A DNA stretch of 64,000 nt. It comes from Poriferisodalis sp965214215 (GTDB taxonomy: Bacteria > Actinomycetota > Acidimicrobiia > Acidimicrobiales > Poriferisodalaceae). Position numbers and translations under genes: made by a program. Every line of letters begins with the position of its first letter. The first letter of the stretch is position 1. Positions 36,526 through 45,465 of this stretch are shown piece after piece. Location: positions 462,739 to 526,738 of the forward strand of contig NZ_CBDCBD010000002.1 in assembly GCF_965214215.1 (NCBI RefSeq), in the 5' to 3' direction. Below the pieces are notes generated by a model. That model saw only the letters and a program-made list of their open reading frames with translations, was not told the DNA's origin and made no database searches.

Positions 36526-37047
36526 TCAGCCCTGCCCGACTGCTGCCTCGTCGCTGTAGGGGAAGCGTCGCTCAGGCGATGCATCCCGCTTCCAGATCAT
36601 CACCTTGCGCCGGAAGTAGCAGACCTCTTCGGATCGTTGATTGAACGCCCGAGTCTCGACCGTCACCACACCCCGGTCGGGCCGTGAACTCGACTCCCGC
36701 TTGTCGAGCACCTTGGTGACGGCATAGATGGTGTCGCCGTGGAATGTCGGGCGCGAGTGCGTCAGTGTCTCGACCTCGAGGTTGGCAATCGCGGCGCCGC
36801 TGACGTCGGGCACGCTCATGCCCAGCACCAGCGAATACACCAGGTTGCCGACCACCACGTTTTTTCCGTGCACGGTCTCATGCTGGGCGAACCACTCGTT
36901 GGTGTGCAGCGGGTGGTGGTTCATGGTGATCATGCAAAAGAGGTGATCGTCGGCCTCGGTGATCGTCTTGCCCGGCCAGTGCCGGTACACGTCGCCGATC
37001 TCGAAATCCTCGAAGTAGCGCCCGAACGGGCGGTCATGGACGGTCAC
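36526..37047 (-). CDS. MaoC-family enoyl-CoA hydratase, possible mesaconyl-CoA hydratase
   Basis: A 173-residue single hot-dog MaoC protein. It begins with YFEDFEIGDVYRHWPGKTIT and has the catalytic region DDHLFCMITMNHHPLH, in which Asp and His form the hydratase site. Such short MaoC proteins sit with CoA lyases and methylsuccinyl-CoA dehydrogenases in actinobacteria, where they hydrate mesaconyl-CoA. It is divergent from the long acyl-CoA dehydrogenase with a 127-base shared promoter gap, supporting a joint role. Confidence 0.83.
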   Translation of the reverse strand: MTVHDRPFGRYFEDFEIGDVYRHWPGKTITEADDHLFCMITMNHHPLHTNEWFAQHETVHGKNVVVGNLVYSLVLGMSVPDVSGAAIANLEVETLTHSRPTFHGDTIYAVTKVLDKRESSSRPDRGVVTVETRAFNQRSEEVCYFRRKVMIWKRDASPERRFPYSDEAAVGQG

Positions 37048-37174
37048 GGCAACCTCCGTGCAGTGGTTTGGAGCAGTGGTGCTGGTGGGTGGGTCGAGTC
37101 ATCGTACGGCGCACGGCTCGCAGCTACCGGGCTGACGGGGTCGCTTGCGGGAGTCGGCTTTAGCCTGTGCGGCT

Positions 37175-38788
37175 GTGACGACGACGGGGACAATCGCTGG
37201 GACGACTGCGGCACCTGCCGAGCCGGATATGCAGGCGGCGGCTGACGCGCTGGCGGCGGGCACCGACGCCGTGAGCCGAGCCTGCGCGCACGCAGTCGGC
37301 AAGGGCGACGACCACCAGTGCTTCCTCTACGACCTGGCGCACACCGCTTCGGCACTGCGCATCTGCGAATCGTTGCTCGACTGGGGCGCGCTGGGCGACG
37401 CCGAGGCCCGCCTCGCGTGCGGCTTCATCGCCGACGCGCTCGGCGACTTCTACGCCCGGCTGTTCGCCCGCGAAGCCCAGTGGGGCCTTGAAGCGGGCGC
37501 ACTCGACGGCGCCCGCGAATTCATGGCTGCCTACCGCGACCCTGCCTACGTCGCGACGCTCGCCGAGCTCGCACCGCCCAGCCACCTCGACGAAGATTTC
37601 GAACTCGTCGCCGAGACGTTCCGCCGCTTCGGCGAGGACAAGATCGCCCCCGCCGCCGAGCACATCCACCGCGGCGACACTGACATCCCCGAAGACCTCA
37701 TTGCGGGTCTCGCCGAGCTGGGCTGTTTCGGCCTGTCGGTGCCCGAGGAGTACGGCGGCTTTGCCTCAGGCTCTGAGAGCGATTACCTGGGCATGGTCAT
37801 CGCCACCGAGGAACTGTCACGGGCATCGCTGGGTGCGGGTGGCTCGCTCATCACCCGGCCCGAGATCCTCACCCGGGCGCTGGAGCGTGGCGGCACCGAG
37901 GCGCAAAAGAAGCACTGGTTCCCCCAGATCGCCACCGGCGAGACCATGGTTGCGGTCGCCGTCACCGAGCCCGATTACGGCAGCGACGTGGCCAACCTGG
38001 TCGTGTCGGCGACCCCTACCGAGGGCGGCTGGCTGATCTCGGGCACCAAGACGTGGTGCACGTTCGCCGGCCGGGCCGATGTGCTGATGCTGCTGGCCCG
38101 CACCGACCCCGACCGGCGCAAGGCGCACCGGGGACTCAGCCTGTTCATCGTGCCCAAGCCCCAGGCGGAGGGTCACGACTTCCAATTCACCGACGAGCGG
38201 GGCGGCACCATCGAGGGGCGGGCCATCGCCACCCTGGGCTACCGGGGCATGCACAGCTTCGAGATCGCCTTCGACGACTGGTTCGTGCCCGCAGAGAACC
38301 TCATCGGCGGCGACGACGGCATCGGGCAGGGCTTCTACCTGCAGATGGCCGGGTTCGAGAACGGCCGGTTGCAGACCGCGGCGCGGGCTGTGGGCGTCAT
38401 GCAGGCGGCCTATGACGAGGCCCGCTCTTACGCGGACGAGCGCAAGGTGTTCGGCCGGCCGATCGCCGAGTACCAGCTCACGCAGGCGAAGCTGGGCCGC
38501 ATGGCCGCGATCATCGCCGCGGCCCGCCAGTACAGCTACGAGGTAGCTCGCATGATGGCGCGAGGCAGCGGGGCGCTCGAGGCATCGATGATCAAGGCGT
38601 ACGTCTGCAAGGCCGCCGAGTGGGTGACCCGCGAGGCCCAGCAGATCCACGGCGGATTCGGGTTCGCCGAGGAATACACGGTCAGTCGGCTGTTCGTCGA
38701 CGCCCGGGTGCTGTCGATCTTCGAGGGCGCAGATGAGACGCTGTGCCTCAAGGTGATCGCGCGGCGGCTGCAGACCCAAAGCGCCTGA
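37175..38788 (+). CDS. Acyl-CoA dehydrogenase, probable (2S)-methylsuccinyl-CoA dehydrogenase
   Basis: A 537-residue flavoprotein from GTG 37175 (the frame remains open 10 codons upstream). It is longer than ordinary acyl-CoA dehydrogenases because of a helical N-terminal extension of about 140 residues (DDHQCFLYDLAHTASALRIC), the hallmark of methylsuccinyl-CoA dehydrogenases. The core motifs are VAVTEPDYGSDVANL, TKTWCTFAGRADV, HGGFGFAEEYTVSRLF and IFEGADETLCL. It oxidises methylsuccinyl-CoA to mesaconyl-CoA in the ethylmalonyl-CoA pathway. A different acyl-CoA substrate is possible. Confidence 0.85.
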   Translation: MTTTGTIAGTTAAPAEPDMQAAADALAAGTDAVSRACAHAVGKGDDHQCFLYDLAHTASALRICESLLDWGALGDAEARLACGFIADALGDFYARLFAREAQWGLEAGALDGAREFMAAYRDPAYVATLAELAPPSHLDEDFELVAETFRRFGEDKIAPAAEHIHRGDTDIPEDLIAGLAELGCFGLSVPEEYGGFASGSESDYLGMVIATEELSRASLGAGGSLITRPEILTRALERGGTEAQKKHWFPQIATGETMVAVAVTEPDYGSDVANLVVSATPTEGGWLISGTKTWCTFAGRADVLMLLARTDPDRRKAHRGLSLFIVPKPQAEGHDFQFTDERGGTIEGRAIATLGYRGMHSFEIAFDDWFVPAENLIGGDDGIGQGFYLQMAGFENGRLQTAARAVGVMQAAYDEARSYADERKVFGRPIAEYQLTQAKLGRMAAIIAAARQYSYEVARMMARGSGALEASMIKAYVCKAAEWVTREAQQIHGGFGFAEEYTVSRLFVDARVLSIFEGADETLCLKVIARRLQTQSA

Positions 38789-38835
38789 GAGGCTGCGCTG
38801 CGGATCAGTTCGCGAACACGGGATAGGTTCGGCGC

Positions 38836-39627
38836 GTGCACCCGATCGAGCACCTGCGCTATGTGGCGCGTGCGGGCGACCTGTCCCAGGACGTGCTTGT
38901 GCGCGAGACGGCCTCGGCGCTGGGCGCGCTGGCGTCTGATCCGCTGGAGCTGGTCACGGTGTGCCGTCGGATTCTCGACAAGTACCCGGTCGCCGGGGCG
39001 CTGTGGTCGATGGCGGCCCGGGTGTGCACGTCTGCGCAGCCCTATCGGGCGGCACGCGAGTTCTCCTCCGAGCTGCGTGCCGACGCCACCGCAGATCACG
39101 CTGCCGATGCTCTGCCTGCCGATGCGACGGTCTGCCTGCTGGGCTGGCCCGACCTTGCCGCCGAAGGGCTGGGGCGACGATCGGACGTGCGCGTGCGCGT
39201 CATCGACGCCTACGGCGAGGGTGCCGGCCTGGCGCGACGGCTCGCCGGCAACGGCTGCGACGTGACCGACGTGCCGCTCGCCGGCCTAGCGGCCGCGTGC
39301 TCGAACGCAGACGTCATCTTGGTGGAGGCCGCCGTCGCTGGGCCCGAAGCGGTGATCGCTGCGGGCGGCTCCCACGCTGCCGCCGCTGTCGGATATGTGT
39401 CGGGGGTCGACGTCTGGTGCATTGCCGGGCAGGGTCGCGCACTGCCCCGGCAGTTCTTCGAGGCCGCAGCGAGCACCGTCGCAAATGAGCCGTGGGAATG
39501 CGACGAGGAGGTGGTGCCGCTCGGCCTGTTCAGCCACGTCGTCGGCCCAAACGGCATCGAGCCCGCCGCCGGCTGGCAGCGCGCCGACTGTCCCCTCGCC
39601 GCCGAATTGCTTCGCCCTGCAATCTGA
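38836..39627 (+). CDS. Initiation-factor-2B-like Rossmann protein
   Basis: A 263-residue protein. The C-terminal half resembles the eIF2B alpha / methylthioribose-phosphate isomerase fold: DVILVEAAVAGPEAVIAAGG followed by SHAAAAVGYVSGVDVWCIAG. The N-terminal half is helical. True translation initiation function is not expected in bacteria; family members are usually sugar-phosphate isomerases or uncharacterised. It starts 47 bases after the acyl-CoA dehydrogenase and may be co-transcribed. Confidence 0.6.
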   Translation: MHPIEHLRYVARAGDLSQDVLVRETASALGALASDPLELVTVCRRILDKYPVAGALWSMAARVCTSAQPYRAAREFSSELRADATADHAADALPADATVCLLGWPDLAAEGLGRRSDVRVRVIDAYGEGAGLARRLAGNGCDVTDVPLAGLAAACSNADVILVEAAVAGPEAVIAAGGSHAAAAVGYVSGVDVWCIAGQGRALPRQFFEAAASTVANEPWECDEEVVPLGLFSHVVGPNGIEPAAGWQRADCPLAAELLRPAI

Positions 39628-39667
39628 AACCCGGTGGACCGTGGCCGAGCCGACCGGGAGCGCTAGT

Positions 39668-40168
39668 TTGCCTGCCGTGCTTGACGCGCCGTCTACCGAC
39701 ATCAAGCTCGAGACCCTCTCTGGCCACACCCACACGCTGGGCGAATGGCTGGTGGTGTTCAACCTCATGGGCGTCGTCATCGACCCTTACACCCACCAGA
39801 GCGGCTGGATACTGCCCACGGCGTCACGGCTGTTCGTGGTCTACGAGGAGGCCGACGTGCGCTGCGCCTTCGTGGTGTGCAGCGATGCGGAAGGCGCTCG
39901 CAGCTTCCTCGGCCGCTTCGCCGACGAACACTTCGTGCTGCTCGACCCCGAGCGCGAGTTCGTGCGCTCGCTCGGCCTCGAGCAGCTGCCGGCCCTCGTA
40001 CACCTCGCCCAGGACGCCAGCGTGCTCGGCTCAGCCCAGGGCTGGAATGCAGCCGAATGGTCCGACGTCATCGACGGCGTCGAAGACGCCATGGACTGGC
40101 GGGCACGGCCGGTGCTGCCCACCGCCGAAGACCCGGGCAACTTCGAAGGCACTCCCGCCCTGGGATAA
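39668..40168 (+). CDS. Redoxin-fold protein without the CxxC pair
   Basis: A protein of about 166 residues. The start is chosen at TTG 39668 because GGGAG lies 7 bases upstream; GTG 39677 is an alternative. The fold resembles AhpC/thioredoxin-like proteins (LETLSGHTHTLGEW, VVFNLMGVVIDPYT), but where redoxins have a catalytic Cys this one has Pro-Tyr-Thr, so normal thiol chemistry is unlikely. Unknown role; it follows the 2B-like gene after 40 bases. Confidence 0.65.
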   Translation: MPAVLDAPSTDIKLETLSGHTHTLGEWLVVFNLMGVVIDPYTHQSGWILPTASRLFVVYEEADVRCAFVVCSDAEGARSFLGRFADEHFVLLDPEREFVRSLGLEQLPALVHLAQDASVLGSAQGWNAAEWSDVIDGVEDAMDWRARPVLPTAEDPGNFEGTPALG

Positions 40169-40187
40169 CCCTGCCGGCTCGGCGACC

Positions 40188-40838
40188 TCAGCGGGAGCCG
40201 AGGCGGGCGCGCAGCCGAACGGGCGACGGCGGTCCGCCGCTGATCGGCAGTTCCTCGCGGATGCGTTTGCTGTGGTACATCGCTCGGTCAGCGCGGGCGA
40301 TGAGATGCTCGGCATCGCGCGTGGTGGCATCAGAGGCTGCAGTCCCGATGCTGACGCTCGCATACACCGCTACCAAGCCGTGCTGATCCGCACCGACCTG
40401 AGCGCCGTCAAGCAGGATCGCCGGCGACACGGCTTCGCGCAGCCTGAGCGCGATGCGGTCCATGTCCGCGCGCGTGCGCACTCCATCGCAGATCACGAGG
40501 AATTCGTCACCGCCGAGACGTGTGACGACATCGGACGGTCGCAGCGCATTGCGCAGGCGCGCCGCTACATGCTGCAGCACCTGATCGCCGACGGCATGAC
40601 CGTGATGGTCGTTGACGTCCTTGAGCCCGTCGACATCGCAAAACGCGACGCCGACGACGTAGTCGCCCCGCCGGGGGCGGCGCAGCAGCCCGTCGAGATG
40701 CCGCAATGCGTTCTTGCGGCTGACGGCTCCGGTCAGCGGGTCGATCTTGGTGGTGCGCCCACTCTTGGCGCCCCACAGCGCACCGAGCGCGAAGCACATG
40801 ATTCCAGCAGCGACGAGTGCAGCGACGATCACGTACAT
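40188..40838 (-). CDS. Membrane-anchored diguanylate cyclase (GGDEF)
   Basis: A 216-residue protein with one N-terminal membrane helix (about 3-23) and a GGDEF domain: DPLTGAVSRK, FCDVDGLKDVND and the active loop RLGGDEFLVI. The active site is intact, so it should make c-di-GMP. There is no separate sensor domain, only the short helix. The I-site RxxD is not obvious upstream of the active loop. Confidence 0.9.
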   Translation of the reverse strand: MYVIVAALVAAGIMCFALGALWGAKSGRTTKIDPLTGAVSRKNALRHLDGLLRRPRRGDYVVGVAFCDVDGLKDVNDHHGHAVGDQVLQHVAARLRNALRPSDVVTRLGGDEFLVICDGVRTRADMDRIALRLREAVSPAILLDGAQVGADQHGLVAVYASVSIGTAASDATTRDAEHLIARADRAMYHSKRIREELPISGGPPSPVRLRARLGSR

Positions 40839-40914
40839 CGTCTATCCCCTGGGTTCTTCCACGCCCGCTCATAGGGCGATTCATCCGACAGAACAGACCG
40901 TTGTACCGCGCACC

Positions 40915-41709
40915 TCAGCGTGCTGTCCAGCCCCCGTCCACCATCAGCGAGCTGCCGGTCACGTAACTGCTGGCCTCGCTGGCCAGGAACAGCAGCGCCC
41001 CGTCCAGCTCGTGGGTGTGCCCGGGCCGCCGCATCGGGGCGTTTCGGCTGATCCACGCCATCGAGCGATCGTCGTCGAACATCGGCGCGGTCAGCTCGGT
41101 CTCGAAGTAGCCGGGACACAGGGCGTTCACCCGCACGCCCCGGGTCGCCCACTGCACGGCCAGGTCACGGGTCAGGTTCACCAGGCCGGCCTTCGAAGCC
41201 GCATAAGCGGGCTGCAGATTCGGCGCCGAGGCCACGTGCCCGTGCACCGACGCCACGTTGATGATGCTGCCTGCGGCTTCTCTGGCGATGATGTCGGCGG
41301 CCACGAGGCCCGCCAGCAAGAAGCACGCGTTCAGGTTGATGTCGACCACGTGCCGGAAGCTCTCCACGTCGGCCTGCTCGCCGGGGTTGATGGCGTCGCT
41401 CACGCCGGCGTTGTTGACCAGCACGTCAACCTTGCCGTAGTGGTCGATGGTTCGGGCGACAAGGTCGCGGCAGGCATCGTCGTCGCCGACATCGCAAGCG
41501 ATCGCCAGCGCGTCGGGCAGTCGCGACGCCAGTGATTCGAGCCGATCCGCCCGCCGTGCGGCAACGACCACTTGAGCCCCCGCCGCGGCGAATACCTCGG
41601 CGAACCGAACGCCGAATCCGCTCGATGCACCTGTCACCAGGCACACCTGCCCCTCGAGCCGGAACGGTGCCACCAAGTCGATCTGCCCGTTCGCTGCGGT
41701 TTCGTTCAT
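40915..41709 (-). CDS. Short-chain dehydrogenase/reductase (SDR)
   Basis: A 264-residue SDR. ATG 41709 is preceded by AGGAAC; a much longer open frame upstream is not real. It has the cofactor motif TGASSGFG, NNAG and the catalytic YAASK, plus the C-terminal YVTGSSLMVDGGW, all classical. It is probably NAD(P)-dependent; the substrate is unknown. It is divergent from the LLM oxidoreductase with a 130-base gap. Confidence 0.92.
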   Translation of the reverse strand: MNETAANGQIDLVAPFRLEGQVCLVTGASSGFGVRFAEVFAAAGAQVVVAARRADRLESLASRLPDALAIACDVGDDDACRDLVARTIDHYGKVDVLVNNAGVSDAINPGEQADVESFRHVVDINLNACFLLAGLVAADIIAREAAGSIINVASVHGHVASAPNLQPAYAASKAGLVNLTRDLAVQWATRGVRVNALCPGYFETELTAPMFDDDRSMAWISRNAPMRRPGHTHELDGALLFLASEASSYVTGSSLMVDGGWTAR

Positions 41710-41839
41710 CGGCGTTCCTCTTCTGGCACTGGGGTGGGACTCCAGCGCCTGAGCGTACGGCTCTGAGATGTGCGAATGGGAAGTGCGCACCCAATGCCGG
41801 CCCGTCCACGCAGCGGCCAAGTGACCTAGCGTGTGGGCC

Positions 41840-42736
41840 ATGAAGATCCGGATCGGCTTCGGGCTGGGCACGCGCAGCTTCACCAACGACCACGCCACCT
41901 TCGACCCGTTCGTGGACGCGCTCGAGGACAACGGCTTCGACTCGTTGTGGCTGAGCGAGCGGCTCGGCGGCGAATGCCCCGACCCGATCGTGGGCTTGGC
42001 CTACGCCGCGGGTCGCACCAAGCGCATGAAGTTCGGCATGTCCGTGCTGGTGCTGCCCGGCCGCAACCTCGCGGTGCTGGCCAAGGAACTCGCCAGCCTC
42101 GACCGCCTCTCCGACGGCAGGCTGCTGCCTGCCTTCGGGCTGGGCGTCGCCGATGTGCATGAGCAGGCCGCGTTCGGCGTCGAGCGGCGCCAGCGGGCGA
42201 AGATGTTCAACGAGGCTCTGCCGCTGCTGAAGCGCTTCTGGGAGGACGAGCCGGTCACCCATCACGGCGACTGGTACGACTACGACGAGGTGTCGCTGCT
42301 GCCGAAGCCGGCCCAAAAGCCCATGGACATCTGGCTGGGCGGGGCCGCCGAAGTGGAGCTGCGCCGATGCGGCCGTTTCGGCGACGGCTGGCTGCCGTCG
42401 TTCTGCACGCCCGACATCGCAGCGGCCGGCTGGAAGATCGTGAACGAAGCCGCCGACGAGCACGAGCGCTGGATCGATCCGGAGCACTTCGGCGTTCTCG
42501 TCCCCTACACCCACGGCGAGATGACCGCCGGCTACAAGGCAATCCTCGAACGTCGTGCGCCCGGCATCGATCCGAGCGAGATCATCCCGACCGGCTGGGA
42601 CGGTTTGCGCGACCAGCTCCAGCGATTCATCGAGGTGGGCGCGTCCAAGTTTGTGCCAATTCTGGTCGGCGAACCCGAGGACTGGTTCGCCGAGCTCGAA
42701 GGCGTCGCCGACGCCGTCCTCCCGCTGCAGAACTAA
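41840..42736 (+). CDS. LLM-class F420-dependent oxidoreductase
   Basis: A 298-residue luciferase-like protein from ATG 41840 (GTG 41831 is an alternative). Typical motifs are DSLWLSERL, MSVLVLPGRNLAVLAKELA and DGRLLPAFGLGV. It resembles the F420-dependent TIGR03854-like group. Substrate unknown. It converges with the DUF1932 oxidoreductase gene, with 20 bases between the stops. Confidence 0.88.
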   Translation: MKIRIGFGLGTRSFTNDHATFDPFVDALEDNGFDSLWLSERLGGECPDPIVGLAYAAGRTKRMKFGMSVLVLPGRNLAVLAKELASLDRLSDGRLLPAFGLGVADVHEQAAFGVERRQRAKMFNEALPLLKRFWEDEPVTHHGDWYDYDEVSLLPKPAQKPMDIWLGGAAEVELRRCGRFGDGWLPSFCTPDIAAAGWKIVNEAADEHERWIDPEHFGVLVPYTHGEMTAGYKAILERRAPGIDPSEIIPTGWDGLRDQLQRFIEVGASKFVPILVGEPEDWFAELEGVADAVLPLQN

Positions 42737-42756
42737 CCCTGCAGAAGCGCTCGGCG

Positions 42757-43641
42757 TCAGCCAGCGTTATCGGGCGACGCGTTTTCGACCGCTGCTGCGG
42801 GACTCAACAGTGCCTCGAGCATCTCGGAGACGGAGGCACTCCGGGCGTTCTTGAAAGCCTCCAGGCGCTCATACACCTCGCTCGCGGCACGGTGGAAGCC
42901 GTCTGGCAGACCCGCCGCAGCGAACGTGTCTGCTATCTCGTCCATTTCGCCGACCCAGCGCCACGCCTTGGGGGCAACGGCGATGGAGGTGTACGCCAAC
43001 CGCTGCGACAGGCTGCTCTGCGACAAAGCCCACTCGGCGGTCAGCTCGTCGGACACGCCCTCGGCCGCCGCCAGGGCCGCCACCGCCATCAAGAGGGCAC
43101 TCGTCCCCTTGGTCCACGACGCGTAAGCCATCTTCAGCGCCGAGGCAGCACCTGGTTCGCCTCCGGCCAGCACTCGGGCGTCCAGCGCGGAGCCTTCGAA
43201 TCGTGCGGCGACCCGGTTGGCCGACGGACCGGACAGGTAGAGCCGGGTCGTTCCAGGCTCACGTGCCGGCGGCCCGATCAGGCTGCCGTCGACGAAGTCG
43301 TCGAAGCGTTCGGCAATGCGGCGGGCAGTTGCCGGCGAGACGGCGTTGGCATCGACGTAGCAGCCCTCAAAGCCTGCACCAGCCACCGAGCGGGCTAGCG
43401 CCTCGGCCCCATGCGGCGGGCAGACCGAGATCACCATGTCCGCTGCGGCGCCCAATGACGTGAGGTCGCCGGCATCGGTGAGCTCAGCATCTTCCGCCCG
43501 CCGCCGGGTTTTGACCGAGCGGCCTTCGCCAGCCCACAGCACGGTACCGGAACACGCGGCCGCCACGGTCGAGCCCATGTCGCCGGGGTGCAGCACCCCC
43601 GTCACGGCAGTGCCCTGTATCCCGCCCGCCGCCTCGCTCAC
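42757..43641 (-). CDS. NAD(P)-dependent oxidoreductase of the 6PGDH/DUF1932 type
   Basis: A 294-residue protein. The N-terminal Rossmann domain begins TGVLHPGDMGSTVA (variant GxGxxG), followed by VDANAVSPATARRIA. The C-terminal helical domain (SALKMAYASWTKGTSAL) matches DUF1932, found in beta-hydroxyacid dehydrogenase relatives. The reaction is unknown. It lies downstream of the liv operon, separated by about 210 bases that contain a hairpin. Confidence 0.83.
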   Translation of the reverse strand: MSEAAGGIQGTAVTGVLHPGDMGSTVAAACSGTVLWAGEGRSVKTRRRAEDAELTDAGDLTSLGAAADMVISVCPPHGAEALARSVAGAGFEGCYVDANAVSPATARRIAERFDDFVDGSLIGPPAREPGTTRLYLSGPSANRVAARFEGSALDARVLAGGEPGAASALKMAYASWTKGTSALLMAVAALAAAEGVSDELTAEWALSQSSLSQRLAYTSIAVAPKAWRWVGEMDEIADTFAAAGLPDGFHRAASEVYERLEAFKNARSASVSEMLEALLSPAAAVENASPDNAG

Positions 43642-43758
43642 GCTGCCAGTCCTAGCAGCCTCGCTGCCGAAATTGCGAGCACGCCGACCGCGCCTGCGGG
43701 CGTATGATTGCGGCAGAACGAATATCGCCCATTTTGGGTCGCCTCGTTCAGGAGGGCC

Positions 43759-43794
43759 GGTCCGCTGTGTCGTCGTTGGCAGAGCCAGCGGACC
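43759..43794 (-). terminator. Hairpin downstream of the liv operon
   Basis: Perfect 9-bp stem GGTCCGCTG / CAGCGGACC with an 18-base loop, 58 bases after the livF stop and before the DUF1932 start on the same strand. No U-run follows, as is common for GC-rich actinobacterial terminators. Confidence 0.4.
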
Positions 43795-43852
43795 AGACCC
43801 TCCGGCACTCTAGGAACCGTGCGGTGTCAGTTCCCTACGGTTTTCTTGGCGC

Positions 43853-44665
43853 CTACGACGAGTCGGTGCCGTCCTTGCCGCCGCCCAGATAGGACGTGCG
43901 CAGGGCCGGATTGGCCAGCAGGGCTTCGGCAGTGTCGTCGAGCACGACCCGGCCGGTCTGCAGCACCCAGCCCCGATCCGCGATGCCCAGCGCCATGTTG
44001 GCGTTCTGCTCCACCATGAACACCGTCATGCCGGCCTCGTGAATCTGTGAGATCAGCTCGAAATTCTGCTGCACCAGCGCTGGCGCCAACCCCATCGACG
44101 GCTCATCCATCAGCAGCACGCGGGGCTGGGACATGAGCGCCCGGCCGATGGCCACCATCTGCTGCTCGCCGCCCGACAGCGTGCCCGCCTTCTGGCCGAG
44201 ACGCTCTTTGACGCGGGGGAACAGCTCGTACACGCGCTCCAAGTCGGCTGCGATGGCGTCGCTGTCCTTGCGGAGGTAGGCGCCGAGCTGCAGGTTCTCG
44301 CGCACCGTCAGGCGCTTGAACAGGCGCCGGTTCTCGGGGACCATCGTGATGCCGCGCTCCACCCGGTAGCTGGTCGGGCGGTCGTTCACGACCTCGCCGT
44401 CGAGCACCACCTCGCCCGAGGTGGGCTTGAGCATGCCGAGCAGTGTCTTGAGCGTGGTCGACTTGCCGCTCGCGTTGCCGCCCAGCAGGCACACCAGCTC
44501 GCCCTCGTAGATCAACAAGTCCACGTCGCGCAGCGCATGCACCGCCCCGTAGTGCGCGTTCACCCTGCGCATTTCCAGCAGCGGGATGCGCACGCCGGGA
44601 TGTGCGTCGGGGCTGGGGACGAAGCTTGCGCCCGGCTTGGCCTCGGGGCTCTGCTCGTCGTTCAT
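43853..44665 (-). CDS. livF: LivF, branched-chain amino acid ABC ATPase
   Basis: A 270-residue ATPase; ATG 44665 overlaps the livG stop by 4 bases. Walker A is GGNASGKSTT, the signature is LSGGEQQMVAIGRALM, and Walker B is LLMDEPSMGLAP, the LivF form. The first 25 residues form a slightly longer leader than usual. It drives uptake with LivG; last gene of the operon. Confidence 0.93.
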   Translation of the reverse strand: MNDEQSPEAKPGASFVPSPDAHPGVRIPLLEMRRVNAHYGAVHALRDVDLLIYEGELVCLLGGNASGKSTTLKTLLGMLKPTSGEVVLDGEVVNDRPTSYRVERGITMVPENRRLFKRLTVRENLQLGAYLRKDSDAIAADLERVYELFPRVKERLGQKAGTLSGGEQQMVAIGRALMSQPRVLLMDEPSMGLAPALVQQNFELISQIHEAGMTVFMVEQNANMALGIADRGWVLQTGRVVLDDTAEALLANPALRTSYLGGGKDGTDSS

Positions 44666-45465
44666 GCCGACGCCCCGTGGCCCAGGTACGCCTCGACGAC
44701 CTGGGGGTCGGCCGACACGTCGGCGTAGTCGCCCTCCGCGATCTTGACCCCATGGTCGAGCACGATCACCCGGTCCGAGACCTCGCGGACCACCTCCATG
44801 TCGTGCTCGATGACCACGATGGCAAATCCCCACTCGTCGCGCAGCCGCCCGATCAGGCCGGTCAGCTCGGCCGACTCGGTGGGGTTCATGCCCGCCACGG
44901 GCTCGTCCAGCAGGATCAGCTTGGGCTGGGTGGCCATAGCCCGGGCAATCTCGAGGCGTCGCCGGTTGGCGTACGACAGCGTGAACGCGGGCTGGTCGAA
45001 GCGGTAGCCCGTGAGCCGGCTCCCGAAGAACGACAGCACCTGCTTGCCTCGCTCGGCGATCTCCTCCTCCTCGCGACGAAAGGCCTTCGTCCACAGCAGC
45101 GCCCCCACGACGCTTTGGCGCGTCCGACAGTGCTGGGAGACCATGACGTTTTCGAGCACGGTCATGTTGGCGAACAGCCGGACGTTCTGGAATGTGCGGG
45201 CGATGCCGCGTGCGGTCACCCGGTTGGGGTCGAGGCCGATGAGCGACTCGCCCTCGAAGCGGATGTCGCCCTCCGAGGCCGACACCGTGGCCGTGATGGC
45301 ATTGAACAGCGTGGTCTTGCCGGCACCGTTCGGCCCGATCACCGAGACGATCTCGCCGGGATACACGGCGAGATCCAGCCCGTCGAGCGCTGTGAGGCCG
45401 CCGAAGTCGACGCTGAGGCCTCTCGTTTCCAGAAGCGGCTGCTCTGGCGGGGCGTCGTGGCTCAT
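44662..45465 (-). CDS. livG: LivG, branched-chain amino acid ABC ATPase
   Basis: A 267-residue ATPase with Walker A GPNGAGKTT, LSYANRRRLEIARAMA signature and ILLDEPVAGMNP, the LivG form, plus the C-terminal ADVSADPQVVEAYLG. It overlaps livM and livF by 4 bases each. Confidence 0.94.
   Translation of the reverse strand: MSHDAPPEQPLLETRGLSVDFGGLTALDGLDLAVYPGEIVSVIGPNGAGKTTLFNAITATVSASEGDIRFEGESLIGLDPNRVTARGIARTFQNVRLFANMTVLENVMVSQHCRTRQSVVGALLWTKAFRREEEEIAERGKQVLSFFGSRLTGYRFDQPAFTLSYANRRRLEIARAMATQPKLILLDEPVAGMNPTESAELTGLIGRLRDEWGFAIVVIEHDMEVVREVSDRVIVLDHGVKIAEGDYADVSADPQVVEAYLGHGASA

Noticed and set aside
41426..42514. A 362-codon minus-strand open frame across the SDR start and the LLM gene
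   Set aside because: Antisense to a clear LLM protein and out of frame with the SDR; typical GC-rich shadow.
43704..43892. A small plus-strand ORF in the gap after livF
   Set aside because: It runs antisense into livF, has no ribosome site, and the gap is better explained by a hairpin terminator.
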